64,000 nt of DNA, from the NCBI GenBank assembly GCA_048497495.1, contig JAFHCF010000159.1, positions 20,518-84,517 of the forward strand. Reading direction: 5' to 3'. Positions 8,500 through 19,027 of the stretch are shown here, piece after piece. The translations under genes were made by a program, and so were the position numbers. Position 1 is the stretch's first letter. Every line of letters begins with the position of its first letter. The notes under the pieces are model-generated. The model saw only the letters and a program-made list of their open reading frames with translations, made no database searches and was not told where the DNA came from. This stretch comes from JAFHCF01 sp048497495. Lineage in GTDB: Bacteria > Pseudomonadota > Alphaproteobacteria > Rhizobiales > Ancalomicrobiaceae.

Positions 8500-9690
8500 T
8501 CAGCCACGCCCCCGCGAGCCGCCCGGCGTCTTCTGGCCGGCGGCCCGCACCGCGCGGATCCGGTCGGCGAGGCTCGGGCGCGGCCCCTCGCCGCTCTCCG
8601 GCGCGGCCAGCAGCCGGCCGAGGGGCGACCCGGCGCCTTCGACCGCGCCGGTCAGGCGAACCATCTCGGCGGCGAGATCGGCGATCTGTTCGCGCAGCTC
8701 GGCCCTCGTCGTCGCCCCGTCGCTCTCGCCCCCCGAGCGCCGCCGTTCGGCGAGGGTCGCGGCGAGGCGGTCGCGCTCCGCCTCGCTCGTCTCCAGGCGG
8801 CTCTCGAGTTCGCGCAGCTGCTGCTCCAGCAACTCGACGCTACGCTCGACATTGTCGCCGAGCCGCGGCGCCCCGTCGGTGCCGTCGACCTTGCGGGTCA
8901 GGCTCGAGATACGGGCATTGGCCGAGGTCAACGCCTGGCGCGACCGTTCCAGCTCGCGATGGCGGCGATCGGCGATCTCCTCGCGATCGGCGACGTCGGC
9001 GACCAGACGCTCGATCCGCCGGTCGAGGCGATCGGCGCGATCCTTCTGCTGCGCCACCACCGTCTCGGCGAGGCCCAGCGTCTTGCGCAATTCCTCGATA
9101 CGCAGCTTCTTCTCGGCGATCTCGGCCTTCAGCGCCTCGATCTGGATCGCGCCGGCATCGATCTCGGTCTTGCGCGTGGCGATCTCGACGTCGCGTGTCT
9201 CGACCGCCTGCTCGAGCGTGGCGATGGTGGCCTCGTGATCGGCGATGGTCTCGAGGTGGTGGGCGATTTCGGCGCGCGCGGCGGCGAGTTCGGCGGCGCG
9301 CGTCGCCAGTTCGCGGTCGCGCCCGGCGATCTCCTCGGCGAGACCGGCCTCGCGCGCCAACCCTTCCGCGACCCGCGCCGTCTCGGCGTCGCGGGCGACC
9401 CGCATCTCGTCGAGTGCGATGGTCTGGCGGCCGACGGCGACCCGCTCCTCGACGTTGCGCCGGCGCAGATCGGAGAGCGACAATTCATAACGGCGGACGT
9501 CGCGGGCGAAACGCGCCGCCTGGAGATCCTTGTCGGCGAGCGCCGCGTGGGCGTCGGCCGGAACGCTGCCGGCGACCCGCCGGGTGGTCAGCCGCACCGC
9601 CCGTCGCCACAGCGACACCATCACGACGAGCGCCAGGATGGCCGCCGCCAGAAAGCCGAGCGCGAACCACATCGCCCACTCGATCACCAT
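8500..9690 (-). CDS. Membrane-anchored coiled-coil protein, function unknown
   Basis: 396 aa. One N-terminal transmembrane helix (MWFALGFLAAAILALVVMVS, residues 6-25) is followed by a basic stretch (LWRRAVRLTTRR) and then about 300 residues of nearly uninterrupted Ala/Glu/Arg/Leu heptads (for example IEALKAEIAEKKLRIEELRK). The C-terminal tail is basic and Gly/Ser-rich. The start at 9690 places the hydrophobic segment at the N-terminus. No enzymatic motif is visible. Such proteins recur beside chpT-che loci in Hyphomicrobiales, but I know of no assigned function; a structural or polar scaffold role is only a guess. Confidence 0.8.
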   Translation of the reverse strand: MVIEWAMWFALGFLAAAILALVVMVSLWRRAVRLTTRRVAGSVPADAHAALADKDLQAARFARDVRRYELSLSDLRRRNVEERVAVGRQTIALDEMRVARDAETARVAEGLAREAGLAEEIAGRDRELATRAAELAAARAEIAHHLETIADHEATIATLEQAVETRDVEIATRKTEIDAGAIQIEALKAEIAEKKLRIEELRKTLGLAETVVAQQKDRADRLDRRIERLVADVADREEIADRRHRELERSRQALTSANARISSLTRKVDGTDGAPRLGDNVERSVELLEQQLRELESRLETSEAERDRLAATLAERRRSGGESDGATTRAELREQIADLAAEMVRLTGAVEGAGSPLGRLLAAPESGEGPRPSLADRIRAVRAAGQKTPGGSRGRG

Positions 9691-9814
9691 CGGCCCCCTC
9701 GCCCCGCTCGCTCCCAACCCTCGCCGCCGGTTTCGATACCACCTTCCGCGCGCTCGCGCGACCTCCGCCACGCGGGCGTCGGAAGTCGCGCGTTCAAACT
9801 CGAAATCGTCTCGA

Positions 9815-10402
9815 TCAGAAGGGATTCCAGGTCGCGGTCGGCGTGAACTTGAGATAGCCGAGATTGACGCCGAGGCGCACGCCGAGGCCGGAGCGCACCG
9901 GCACCACGTAGATGCGGTCGGCGACCAGCGCCGTCATGCCGAAGCCGCCGATGAAATAGGCCGACCCGTCGACGCCGCCGAAGCGCTGATAGAGCGCGTC
10001 GACCGCCGGCAGGTTGTAGACCAGCATCATCGTGCGGGCGCCCTCGCCGCCGAAGTCCCAGCCGATCGACGGCCCCTGCCAATAGACCTTGGTGCTGCCG
10101 CGATCGCGGGTGTTGAGGTGGCCCTCGCCATAGCGCAGGCCGCCGATGATCGCCCCCGAGCCCTCCTCGCCGAGGATGTAGCCGTTGGGCTGGCCGTAGC
10201 GCGACACCGCCTGCTCGATCACCGTGGCGAGCCCGCCGGAGACCGTGCCGAAGAAATTGTGGCCGGTTCTGACCAGTTCCGGGGTGGAATAGGTTCCGCC
10301 GCGATCCTGGGCGGAGGCCGGCGGCACGGCGACGAAGGCCGCCACCAGAGCGGTGAGCGCGGCGACGGCGAGCCCGAATTTCATGACGACGATCTTGCGC
10401 AT
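9815..10402 (-). CDS. eipA: Envelope integrity protein EipA (DUF1134)
   Basis: 195-aa exported protein of the DUF1134 family. The signal peptide spans about residues 1-32, with likely cleavage after PASA (residues 29-32). The mature part shows the family core GYILGEEGSGAIIGGLRYGEG, WQGPSIGWDFGG, LVYNLPAVDALYQRFGGVDG and the terminal LGYLKFTPTATWNPF. In Brucella, EipA is a periplasmic protein needed for envelope integrity. GAAGAG precedes the ATG at 10402; the frame remains open upstream but would bury the signal peptide. It is divergent from the YHS-like gene, so the 181 nt between them should hold two promoters. Confidence 0.88.
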   Translation of the reverse strand: MRKIVVMKFGLAVAALTALVAAFVAVPPASAQDRGGTYSTPELVRTGHNFFGTVSGGLATVIEQAVSRYGQPNGYILGEEGSGAIIGGLRYGEGHLNTRDRGSTKVYWQGPSIGWDFGGEGARTMMLVYNLPAVDALYQRFGGVDGSAYFIGGFGMTALVADRIYVVPVRSGLGVRLGVNLGYLKFTPTATWNPF

Positions 10403-10583
10403 CTGGTCTCTTCCCAGCTCTTGTCGTCGGACGCATGGGCGCCCGCGATTCGGTTCGTTCCCCACGCGGGACGTCTCGCCTCGGCCAGGTGGCCGAGACG
10501 TGTCTCGCCGGGTTCCCTGCTCCGGGGCGAAGGCCTCGAGGGCGACGGAGGCGGCGACGGCGACGCGACGGATCGAATCGTAC

Positions 10584-11249
10584 ATGGATCAGTTTAGCGG
10601 AAATCGGGCGAAGACGCGGCGGAAGCGGGATCGCCTCCCCCACCGTCCGACGTCGCGGCGCGTCGGACGCCTCCTGGCCGCCCTGGCGCTCGCCGGGCTC
10701 CTCGCCCCCCATCCCGGCCTCGCCTCCGGCGGCCGCGAGCCGCCGCCGCCCGCCGCCGCGCCGACACCCCCTCCTTCGCCGCCGCCGCCGCCGCGCAAAC
10801 CGCCGCCCGACGTCCGCCCGCCGATCGCCGGGCCGATCGCCGGCTCGGCGCCGAAGCCGCGTATCCACTATCTCGCCGACCCGATGAGCGGGATGGCGCT
10901 CGGCGGATTCGATCCGATTCTCTATTTCCTGGAGAACCGCCCCGGCCTCGGCGACGACCGCTGGCAGCTCGACTGGAGCGGGACCACCTGGCTCTTCCGC
11001 AACGAAGGCAATCTCGCCGCCTTTCGCGACACGCCGGAGGTCTACGCCCCACTGTTCGGCGGCCATTGCGCCTTCGCCATCGCCCAGGGCCGCCCGGCCG
11101 AAGGCTCGCCGCTCCATCATCTGATCTGGCGCGACCATCTGCTGCTCTTCGCCGACGCCACCACCCGCGTCGCCTTCCTGTCCGATCCGGATCGCCTCTT
11201 CGAGGAGGCACTGCGCCGCTGGCCCGGCATCCTCGCGAAACTGCCCTGA
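10584..11249 (+). CDS. Exported YHS-like domain protein
   Basis: 221 aa. A basic N-terminus precedes a hydrophobic export segment (GRLLAALALAGLLAPHPGLA), then a Pro-rich linker of about 40 residues, then a YHS-type domain. The domain carries DPMSGMALGGFDPILYFL, a DWSGTTWLFRNEGNLAAF segment and PEVYAPLFGGHCAFAIAQG, matching the pattern of YHS proteins (FDPVAYF ... W.F.s..n...F ... YaP.yGGyCA). YHS domains can bind metals, but no substrate can be named. The ATG at 10584 is the first start giving a plausible signal sequence; a longer open frame begins inside eipA and was rejected. Confidence 0.7.
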   Translation: MDQFSGNRAKTRRKRDRLPHRPTSRRVGRLLAALALAGLLAPHPGLASGGREPPPPAAAPTPPPSPPPPPRKPPPDVRPPIAGPIAGSAPKPRIHYLADPMSGMALGGFDPILYFLENRPGLGDDRWQLDWSGTTWLFRNEGNLAAFRDTPEVYAPLFGGHCAFAIAQGRPAEGSPLHHLIWRDHLLLFADATTRVAFLSDPDRLFEEALRRWPGILAKLP

Positions 11250-11566
11250 TCGCGCCGCCCCTCGCGGCGGATGCGGCGCGGCGATTTCCCGGACGTTTCT
11301 CCGACCGAACGGAATCTCCACCGAAACCCGACGTGACCCGTTGCGCTGGTTCACGCATTGAGATTTGATCGCTCGCTCAGGAAGCGGTCGTTCGGTCCCC
11401 GACGGCGGCACATCCCGGATCGGTCTTCCCGTCATCGGGGCTCGTCCGGAAGTGTCGATGCGAGGAAGGCACGATGGGCGGAAGGATATTCCCCCCGCCG
11501 ACCGTCGATCCGGGACGACGTATCGAAGCGGCTCACCTACACCAGATACGAGAAGGAGCATTCTCG
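11250..11566 (+). promoter_or_regulatory. Leader/promoter region of the dpp operon
   Basis: 317 nt with no gene. A strong ribosome site AAGGAG (11553-11558) lies 8 nt before the dppA start. No convincing terminator, riboswitch or CtrA box was seen. Confidence 0.4.
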
Positions 11567-13165
11567 ATGAAACGGACCTTCACCACCGGCGCGGCCACGT
11601 TCCTGGCCATGTTCGCCCTCGGTGCCTCGGCGCTCGAGGCCAAGACGCTGGTCTACTGTTCGGAAGGCAGCCCCGAGAACTTCACGCCGGCGCTCAACAC
11701 TACCGGCACCACCTTCGACGCCGCGCGCCCCGTGTTCAATCAGCTCGTCGCGTTCGAGCGCGGCACCACCACCGTGGTCGCCGGCCTGGCCGAGAAGTGG
11801 GAAATCGCCGACGGTGGCAAGACCATCACCTTCCACCTGCGCAAGGGTGTGAAGTGGCATTCCGGCATCAACAACTTCAAGCCGACCCGCGACTTCAACG
11901 CCGACGACGTGCTGTTCTCGTTCAATCGCCAGTGGAAGGACGATCACCCCTACCACAAGATCTCCGGCGGCAAGTACGACTACTTCGCCGACATGGACAT
12001 GCCGAAGATGCTCGAGTCGATCGAGAAGAAGGACGCCTACACGGTCGTCATGAAGCTCAAGGAGCCGAATGCGCCGATCATGGCCAACCTCGCCATGGAC
12101 TTCGGCACCATCCAGTCGGCCGAATACGCCGACTTCCTGCTCAAGGCCGGCAAGCCCGAGCAGTTCGACCAGATCCCGGTCGGCACCGGCCCGTTCCAGT
12201 TCGTCGCCTATCAGAAGGACGCGGTCATCCGCTACAAGGCCTTCCCCGGCTACTGGGGTGAGAAGGCCAAGATCGACGACCTCGTCTTCGCCATCACCGC
12301 CGATCCGACCGCCCGCCTCGCCAAGCTCAAGAAGGGCGAGTGCCACGTCATGATCGCCCCGCGTCCGGCCGACCTCGCCGAGATCAAGGCCGACGCCAAC
12401 CTCAACCTGATGAGCGCCCCGGGCCTCAACATCGCCTACTGGGCCTTCAACGTCACCAAGCCGCCGATGGACAAGAAGGAGATCCGCCAGGCCTTCGCCA
12501 TGGCCATCGACAAGGTGGCGATCCTCAAGGACGTCTATCAGGGCGCCGGCCAGTCGGCCAAGAACCTGATCCCGCCGACCATCTGGTCCTACAACGACAA
12601 GGTCCAGGACTACGTCTACGATGCGGCCAAGGCCAAGGAACTGATCGCCAAGTCGGGCATCGCCACCCCGATCAAGGTCGATCTGTGGTGGATGCCGGTG
12701 CAGCGCCCCTACAACCCCAACGCCAAGCGCATCGCCGAGATGATGCAGGCCGACCTCGCCAAGATCGGCGTCGAGGCCGAACTCAAGTCCTACGAGTGGG
12801 GCGAGTATCGCAAGCGTATGCAGGCGGGTGAGCACATCACCGGTCAGCTCGGGTGGACCGGCGACAACGGCGATCCGGACAACTTCTTCTTCCTGATCGG
12901 CTGCAACGACGGCAAGCCGGCGGGGCAGAACCTGTCGAAGTGGTGCGACAAGGACTTCAACGACAAGCTCGCCAAGGCCCGCACGCTCTCCGACGTCAAG
13001 GAGCGCACCAAGCTCTACGAGGAGATGCAGGTCATCGCCCGCGAGGAGGTGCCGCAGTTCACCATCGCCCATTCGGTGGTGTTCGAGCCGACCCGCAAGG
13101 AAGTCACCGGCTGGAAGATCTCGCCCTTCGGCCGCCACGAGTTCACCGGCGTCGGCCTGAAGTGA
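11567..13165 (+). CDS. dppA: Dipeptide/oligopeptide ABC transporter, periplasmic binding protein
   Basis: 532-aa SBP_bac_5 family solute-binding protein. The signal peptide covers about residues 1-26 (cleavage near ALEA). The mature protein shows TLVYCSEGSPENFTPALNTTG, GLAEKWEIADGGKTITFHLR, the GTGPFQFVAYQKD loop and late YEEMQVIAREEVPQFTIAHS, all typical of DppA-like proteins. AAGGAG lies 8 nt upstream of the ATG. It heads a five-gene operon with two permeases and two ATPases, so dipeptides or short peptides are the likely ligands. Haem or delta-aminolaevulinate, which DppA also binds in E. coli, cannot be excluded. A strong hairpin separates it from dppB. Confidence 0.93.
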   Translation: MKRTFTTGAATFLAMFALGASALEAKTLVYCSEGSPENFTPALNTTGTTFDAARPVFNQLVAFERGTTTVVAGLAEKWEIADGGKTITFHLRKGVKWHSGINNFKPTRDFNADDVLFSFNRQWKDDHPYHKISGGKYDYFADMDMPKMLESIEKKDAYTVVMKLKEPNAPIMANLAMDFGTIQSAEYADFLLKAGKPEQFDQIPVGTGPFQFVAYQKDAVIRYKAFPGYWGEKAKIDDLVFAITADPTARLAKLKKGECHVMIAPRPADLAEIKADANLNLMSAPGLNIAYWAFNVTKPPMDKKEIRQAFAMAIDKVAILKDVYQGAGQSAKNLIPPTIWSYNDKVQDYVYDAAKAKELIAKSGIATPIKVDLWWMPVQRPYNPNAKRIAEMMQADLAKIGVEAELKSYEWGEYRKRMQAGEHITGQLGWTGDNGDPDNFFFLIGCNDGKPAGQNLSKWCDKDFNDKLAKARTLSDVKERTKLYEEMQVIAREEVPQFTIAHSVVFEPTRKEVTGWKISPFGRHEFTGVGLK

Positions 13166-13191
13166 TATCCTGACAATCCGAACACGATTGA

Positions 13192-13218
13192 GCCGGCGGA
13201 GCATGATGCCCCGCCGGC
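13192..13218 (+). promoter_or_regulatory. Intercistronic hairpin dppA-dppB
   Basis: An 8-bp GC stem (GCCGGCGG/CCGCCGGC), an A-C mismatch and a further GCAT/ATGC pairing around one G. It lies 26 nt after the dppA stop. Such hairpins after a binding-protein gene usually protect the upstream mRNA or partly terminate, giving more binding protein than permease. Confidence 0.65.
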
Positions 13219-13236
13219 ACTCCTTTGGGGGCACGG

Positions 13237-14250
13237 ATGTTCCGCTTTTTCCTGAGACGCGCCGCGCTGACGTTGCCGACCTTCGTCGCGTTGATGTTCG
13301 TCACCTTCGCCGCCATCCGCCTGGTTCCGGGCGATCCCGTCGAGGTGCGGACCGGCGAACGCGGCATCTCGCCCGAGCGCCTCGCCCAGTTCCGCCATGA
13401 ACTCGGCCTCGACCAATCGGTGTGGAAGCAGTTCGCCGACTATGTCTGGGCCCTGCTCCACGGCGACTTCGGCACCTCGATGGTCACCAACGAGAAGGTG
13501 CTGACCGAGTTCGCGACGCTGTTCCCCGCCACCATCGAACTGTCGCTGGCGGCGATGATCCTGGCGGTGATGATCGGCGTGCCGGCCGGCACCATCGCCG
13601 CGGTCAAGCGTGGCTCGGCCTTCGACCACACCGTGATGGGCGCCTCGGTGATAGGCTTCTCGATGCCGATCTTCTGGTGGGGCCTGCTCCTGATCATGCT
13701 GGTGTCCGAGCGCTGGGGCCTGACCCCGGTCTCCGGCCGCCTCGACCTGATCAAGTACTATTTCGAGCCGACCACCGGCTTCCTGCTGATCGACAGCCTG
13801 ATGTCGGATCAGGAAGGCGCCTTCCTCTCGGCGCTGCATCACCTGGTGCTGCCGTCGATCGTGTTGGCGACCATCCCGCTCGCCGTCATCGCCCGCATCA
13901 CCCGCTCCTCGATGCTCGAGGTGCTGAACGAGGACTACGTCCGCACCGCGCGCGCCAAGGGCCTGTCGCCGATGCGGGTGATCGGTCTGCACGCCCTGCG
14001 CAACGCCCTGATCCCGGTGATCACCTCGATCGGCCTGCAGATCGGCACCCTGCTCGCCGGCGCCGTCCTCACCGAGACGATCTTCTCCTGGCCCGGCATC
14101 GGCAAATGGCTGATCGAGGCCATCGGGCGGCGCGACTATCCGGCGCTGCAGGGCGGGATCATGCTGATCTCGTCGATCGTCATCATCGTCAACCTCGGCG
14201 TCGACGTGCTCTACGGCGCCATCAACCCGAGGCTGCGTCATGGTCGCTGA
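13237..14250 (+). CDS. dppB: Dipeptide ABC transporter permease 1
   Basis: 337-aa inner-membrane permease of the DppB/OppB type. It begins MFRFFLRRAALTLPTF, a conserved start of the family, and carries GDPVEVRTGERG, several hydrophobic helices and the ABC-coupling EAA loop near YVRTARAKGLSPMRVIGLHA. The ATG at 13237 has a GGGGG site upstream; an in-frame TTG at 13225 is less likely. The 3' end overlaps dppC by 11 nt. It should form a heterodimeric channel with DppC. Confidence 0.95.
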   Translation: MFRFFLRRAALTLPTFVALMFVTFAAIRLVPGDPVEVRTGERGISPERLAQFRHELGLDQSVWKQFADYVWALLHGDFGTSMVTNEKVLTEFATLFPATIELSLAAMILAVMIGVPAGTIAAVKRGSAFDHTVMGASVIGFSMPIFWWGLLLIMLVSERWGLTPVSGRLDLIKYYFEPTTGFLLIDSLMSDQEGAFLSALHHLVLPSIVLATIPLAVIARITRSSMLEVLNEDYVRTARAKGLSPMRVIGLHALRNALIPVITSIGLQIGTLLAGAVLTETIFSWPGIGKWLIEAIGRRDYPALQGGIMLISSIVIIVNLGVDVLYGAINPRLRHGR

Positions 14251-15145
14251 GGTCTCTCCCGTGGTTCCCGCCGGCGCCGGTCCGCGCGGCCGCTTCGCCG
14301 AGTTCTGGGATTCCTTCTCCGAGAACCGCGGCGCCGTCGCCGGCCTGGTGCTGCTCACCATCATCGCGTCGATGGCGATCTTCGCCGACTTCGTCGCGCC
14401 CTATTCGCCGATCGAGCAGTTCCGCGCATTCTCCAAGGCCCCCCCGGTGTGGGAGGACGGCGGCCACTGGCAGTTCATCCTGGGCACCGACGCGCTGGGC
14501 CGCGACATGCTCTCCCGGCTGATCCACGGCGCCCGGGTGTCGCTGTTCATCGGCCTGACCGTGATGGTGGTGTCGGTGTCGATCGGCATCGTCCTCGGCC
14601 TGGTCGCCGCCTTCGCCGGCGGCCTCGTCGACACCCTGATCATGCGCGTCATGGATCTGATCATCGCCGTGCCGAGCCTGGTGCTGGCCATCCTGATCGT
14701 CGCCATCCTCGGCCCCAGCCTGACCAACACCATCGTCGCGGTGACGATCGTCTACCTGCCGCGTTATGTCCGTCTGGTGCGCGCCTCGGCGCTCTCCGAG
14801 ATCGGCAAGGACTACGTGGTGGCGTCGCGCACCATCGGCGTCGGCAAGCTGCGGCTGATGTTCATCACCGTGCTGCCGAACTGCCTCGCCCCCCTGATCG
14901 TCCAGGCCGCCCTCGGCGTCTCCGACGCCATCCTGGAGGCGGCGGCGCTCGGCTTCCTCGGTCTCGGCGCCCAGCCGCCGATCCCCGAATGGGGCTCGAT
15001 GCTGGCCGACAGTCGCGAATTCATCCGCTCCAACCCGTGGATCGTCACCCTGCCCGGCCTCGCCATCCTCTTCACCGTGGTCTCCATCAACCTGATGGGC
15101 GACGGTCTGCGCGACGCCTTCGATCCCAAACTGAAGCGGAGCTGA
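14240..15145 (+). CDS. dppC: Dipeptide ABC transporter permease 2
   Basis: 301-aa partner permease of the DppC/OppC type. An N-terminal cytoplasmic segment is followed by the first helix (AGLVLLTIIASMAIFADFVAP), the signature HWQFILGTDALGRDMLSRLI, and the EAA loop near GKDYVVASRTIGVGKLRLMF. The C-terminus VSINLMGDGLRDAFDPKLKR is characteristic. The start overlaps the dppB end by 11 nt and dppD follows 7 nt after the stop, so the genes are one operon. Confidence 0.95.
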   Translation: MVAEVSPVVPAGAGPRGRFAEFWDSFSENRGAVAGLVLLTIIASMAIFADFVAPYSPIEQFRAFSKAPPVWEDGGHWQFILGTDALGRDMLSRLIHGARVSLFIGLTVMVVSVSIGIVLGLVAAFAGGLVDTLIMRVMDLIIAVPSLVLAILIVAILGPSLTNTIVAVTIVYLPRYVRLVRASALSEIGKDYVVASRTIGVGKLRLMFITVLPNCLAPLIVQAALGVSDAILEAAALGFLGLGAQPPIPEWGSMLADSREFIRSNPWIVTLPGLAILFTVVSINLMGDGLRDAFDPKLKRS

Positions 15146-15152
15146 GGCGTCC

Positions 15153-16150
15153 ATGCCCCTTCTCGAAATCGAGAACCTCTCGGTCGACTTCGAAACCCGC
15201 TCCGGGTTGTTCCGCGCCGTCGACCGCTTCTCCCTCGCCGTCGATCCGCGCGAGATCGTCTCGATCGTCGGCGAGTCCGGCTCCGGCAAGTCGGTGGCGA
15301 TGCTGGCCGTCATGGGCCTCCTGCCCAAGACCGCGCGCGTCACCGCCGATCGCCTGGAGTTCTGCGGCGAGAACCTGCTCGGCCTGAGCCCGCGCGCGCG
15401 GCGCAAGCTGGTCGGCAAGGACATCGCGATGATCTTCCAGGAGCCGATGTCGTCGCTGAATCCGTGCTTCACCGTCGGCTTCCAGATCGGCGAATCGCTC
15501 CAGACCCATCTCGGCCTCGGCCGCGCCGCCCGCCGCGCCCGCTCGATCGAACTGTTGGAACAGGTCGGCATACCCTCGCCGGAGAGCCGGCTGGCGGCCT
15601 TCCCCCACCAGCTCTCGGGCGGCATGAGCCAGCGCGTGATGATCGCCATCGCCATCGCCTGTTCGCCGAAGCTGCTGATCGCCGACGAGCCGACCACCGC
15701 CCTCGACGTCACCATCCAGGCCCAGATCCTCGATCTCCTGGTGCGGTTGCGCGACGAGAAGGACATGGGGCTGGTGCTGATCACCCACGACATGGGCGTC
15801 GTCGCCGAGACCGCCGAGCGCGTCGTGGTGCAGTATGCCGGCCAGCAGGTCGAGCTCGCCGAGACGGTGGCGCTGTTCGACGACCCCCACCATCCCTACA
15901 CCGCCGCCCTGCTCGCGGCGCTGCCCGAGCGGGCGGTGGAGAAGCGCCTGCCCTCGATCCCCGGCATGGTGCCCGGCCAATGGGACCGCCCCGCCGGTTG
16001 CCTGTTCTCGCCGCGCTGCGCCCACGCCTTCGATCTCTGCCACCGCGAGCAACCCGAGCCCCAGTCCGCGGACCTCGGGCGCGCCCTGTGTCATACCCCG
16101 CTCGTCGGAGGAAGACCTCGCACCGGCCTCGAGCACAGCGGAGCCCCGCG

Positions 16151-16154
<4 letters not shown>
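15153..16154 (+). CDS. dppD: Dipeptide ABC transporter ATP-binding protein 1
   Basis: 333-aa ATPase. It shows Walker A GESGSGKSV, Q-loop FQEPMSSLNP, signature LSGGMSQRVMIA, Walker B LLIADEPTTALDVT and the switch His in LITHDMG. The C-terminal oligopeptide/dipeptide region carries cysteines (GCLFSPRCAHAFDLC) that may bind an Fe-S cluster, as in other DppD proteins. It overlaps dppF by 4 nt (ATGA). Confidence 0.95.
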
Positions 16155-17119
<965 letters not shown>

Positions 17120-17126
17120 TACCCGC

Positions 17127-17597
17127 TCACGGCTCGGGGCGCTTCACCCGCGGGCCGATGTTGGCGACGATCTGGCGCGCCTCCAACGCCTCGGCCCTGT
17201 CCTCGGCCGGGGCATCCTTGGGCAGGAGGCGGATCATCAGATCCTCGCCCGGCTCCTTGCGCGTGCGCCCGAGGAGGCCGAAGCCGCCCTGTTCGGTGCC
17301 GCCGCCGAGCGCCAGCGTGCCGTAGAGGCCGCGCGAGGCGCCCTGCTTGCCGACGATGGCGAAATGGCTGCGTCCCGCCGCCAGCGTCGTCTCCGCCGCC
17401 TTGAGCAGCACGTAGTCCTGGATCGTCGCCGCCTCGGTGTGGAGATTGCCGCGCGCCGAGATCCGCCAGACGTCGTCGGTCACCGCCGCCGCGCCGACCC
17501 CGCCGGTCGCGCCCATCTCCTGGTAGCGGGTGGCGCATCCGGCGAGCGCCAGAACCACCACGACCCATCCGATCCGTCCGATCCGTCCCCCGGCCAT
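17127..17597 (-). CDS. Lipoprotein of the CC0125/CC1285 type
   Basis: 156 aa with a lipoprotein signal peptide (GWVVVVLALAGC, lipobox LAGC, Cys about residue 23). The mature part has VWRISARGNLHTEAATIQDYV followed by LLKAAETTLAAG, which matches the conserved core of the CC0125/CC1285 family (W.v...GN..T.....y.LLrAAe.tl..G). The role of this family is not established. The start at 17597 gives the shortest complete signal peptide; a GTG 12 codons upstream is possible. It is probably monocistronic. Confidence 0.72.
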   Translation of the reverse strand: MAGGRIGRIGWVVVVLALAGCATRYQEMGATGGVGAAAVTDDVWRISARGNLHTEAATIQDYVLLKAAETTLAAGRSHFAIVGKQGASRGLYGTLALGGGTEQGGFGLLGRTRKEPGEDLMIRLLPKDAPAEDRAEALEARQIVANIGPRVKRPEP

Positions 17598-17720
17598 CGC
17601 GCCATCCCACCCGTCGAGCGTGCATGATTGCATCTCAGGGTAGCATGACCTCCGTGGGAGTCGAGGGGGAGGCAGCGGCCCGAGGGCCGCCGCGACGCCC
17701 GCGCGACGGGCCGCGCGCCC

Positions 17721-18725
17721 TCAGCCGTAGCGCTCGATGTTCGCCCACTGGCCCGGAGCATAGCGCTCGCCGGCGGCGAAACCGGCCGGCAACACCCGCT
17801 CGAGTTCGCCGACCTGCGCGGCCGTCAGGGCGAGCGTGGCGGCGCCGGCGTCTTCCTCGAGATGGGCGGCGGTCCTGGTGCCGGGGATCGGCACGACGTG
17901 CGACCCCTTCGCCAGGGTCCAGGCGATGGCGAGCGCGCTCGGTGACAGGCCCCACGAGGCGGCGAGCGCCAGATAGGCGGCGCGGTAGTCGAGATTGCGC
18001 TGCCAATTGCGACCCTGGAACCGCGGATTGGAGGCCCGGAAGTCGGAGGACGGCAGCGCCGAGGGGTCCTCCAGGAGCCCGCTGAAATAGCCGCGCCCGA
18101 GCGGCGAGAAGGCGACGAAGAGCGCCCCGAGGTCCTCACAGGCCGAGATCAACCCGAGTTCCGGCGCCCGCGTCCACAGCGAATATTCCGATTGGACGGC
18201 GGCGATCGGATGAACCGCGTGAGCCCGCCGCAAGGTGTCGGGCGAGACCTCCGAGAGCCCGATCGCCCCGATCCGCCCGGCCTCGACCTCGCGCGCCATC
18301 GCCCCGACCGTCTCCTCGATCGGCACCTCGGGGTCGAAGCGATGGACATAGTAGAGATCGACATGGTCGGTGCCGAGGCGCCGCAGCGACGCCTCGAGGG
18401 AGGCGCGCATGTGCTCGGGGCTGTTGTCGATCCGCCGCTTGCCCTCCGGCGTCTGGGTGATGGCGAACTTGGTGGCGAGCATCACCTGCTCGCGCGCGCC
18501 GGGATGGTCGGCGAGGAAACGACCGATCCGGGTCTCGCTGACGCCGTTGCCGTAGATGTCGGCGGTGTCCCAGAAGGTGATGCCGAGATCGAGCGCCCGC
18601 GCCAGCGTCGCCGCGCTGTCGGCCGCGTCGGCCGGCCCGTACATGCCGCCGAAGCTCATGCATCCGAGCCCGATCGGCGAGGCGCCGCGCGCCCGCTGCG
18701 TGTGGAATCGTTCTGCGAGGGTCAT
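17721..18725 (-). CDS. Aldo/keto reductase
   Basis: 334-aa NAD(P)H-dependent oxidoreductase of the AKR superfamily (TIM barrel). Catalytic tetrad residues are visible: Asp in WDTADIYGNGVSE, the Tyr of that motif, Lys in LATKFA and His in LYYVHRFD. The C-terminal cofactor part has VPIPGTRTAAHLEEDAGA. It resembles the YghZ/IolS-like group acting on aldehydes or sugars, but the substrate is unknown. The ATG at 18725 begins MTLAERF; the open frame extends 48 codons upstream through non-family sequence. Confidence 0.9.
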   Translation of the reverse strand: MTLAERFHTQRARGASPIGLGCMSFGGMYGPADAADSAATLARALDLGITFWDTADIYGNGVSETRIGRFLADHPGAREQVMLATKFAITQTPEGKRRIDNSPEHMRASLEASLRRLGTDHVDLYYVHRFDPEVPIEETVGAMAREVEAGRIGAIGLSEVSPDTLRRAHAVHPIAAVQSEYSLWTRAPELGLISACEDLGALFVAFSPLGRGYFSGLLEDPSALPSSDFRASNPRFQGRNWQRNLDYRAAYLALAASWGLSPSALAIAWTLAKGSHVVPIPGTRTAAHLEEDAGAATLALTAAQVGELERVLPAGFAAGERYAPGQWANIERYG

Positions 18726-19027
18726 GGGGTTTCCGGAGATCCGTGTCGTGGAACGTGGCGATCGAAGACCTTCGATGCCGGGGCGAAAGGCGGATCGACG
18801 GATCCTGCGGGAAGGATCGACCGTCGTCGCCGACCGATCATCGCTCACTCGCTCGGTTCGCGCCAGCACCGGCGGCCGGAGTGGCGAATTCCCTTGTGGC
18901 GAGACGCGGGAGCGACAGCGGCGGCGAGCACGGCGGCTGTTTGCTTCCTACGCGTTTCCGCCTAAGGTGCGGGCGAGTTCCACGGCAGCCGAGGTTCTTC
19001 CCAGTGCCCCACCCCGGTGAAGCAGCC
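18726..19027. other. Divergent intergenic region, no gene seen
   Basis: 302 nt between the aldo/keto reductase and the RibD-like reductase, which diverge, so promoters for both should lie here. Open frames are shadows. No operator palindrome was recognised. Confidence 0.35.
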
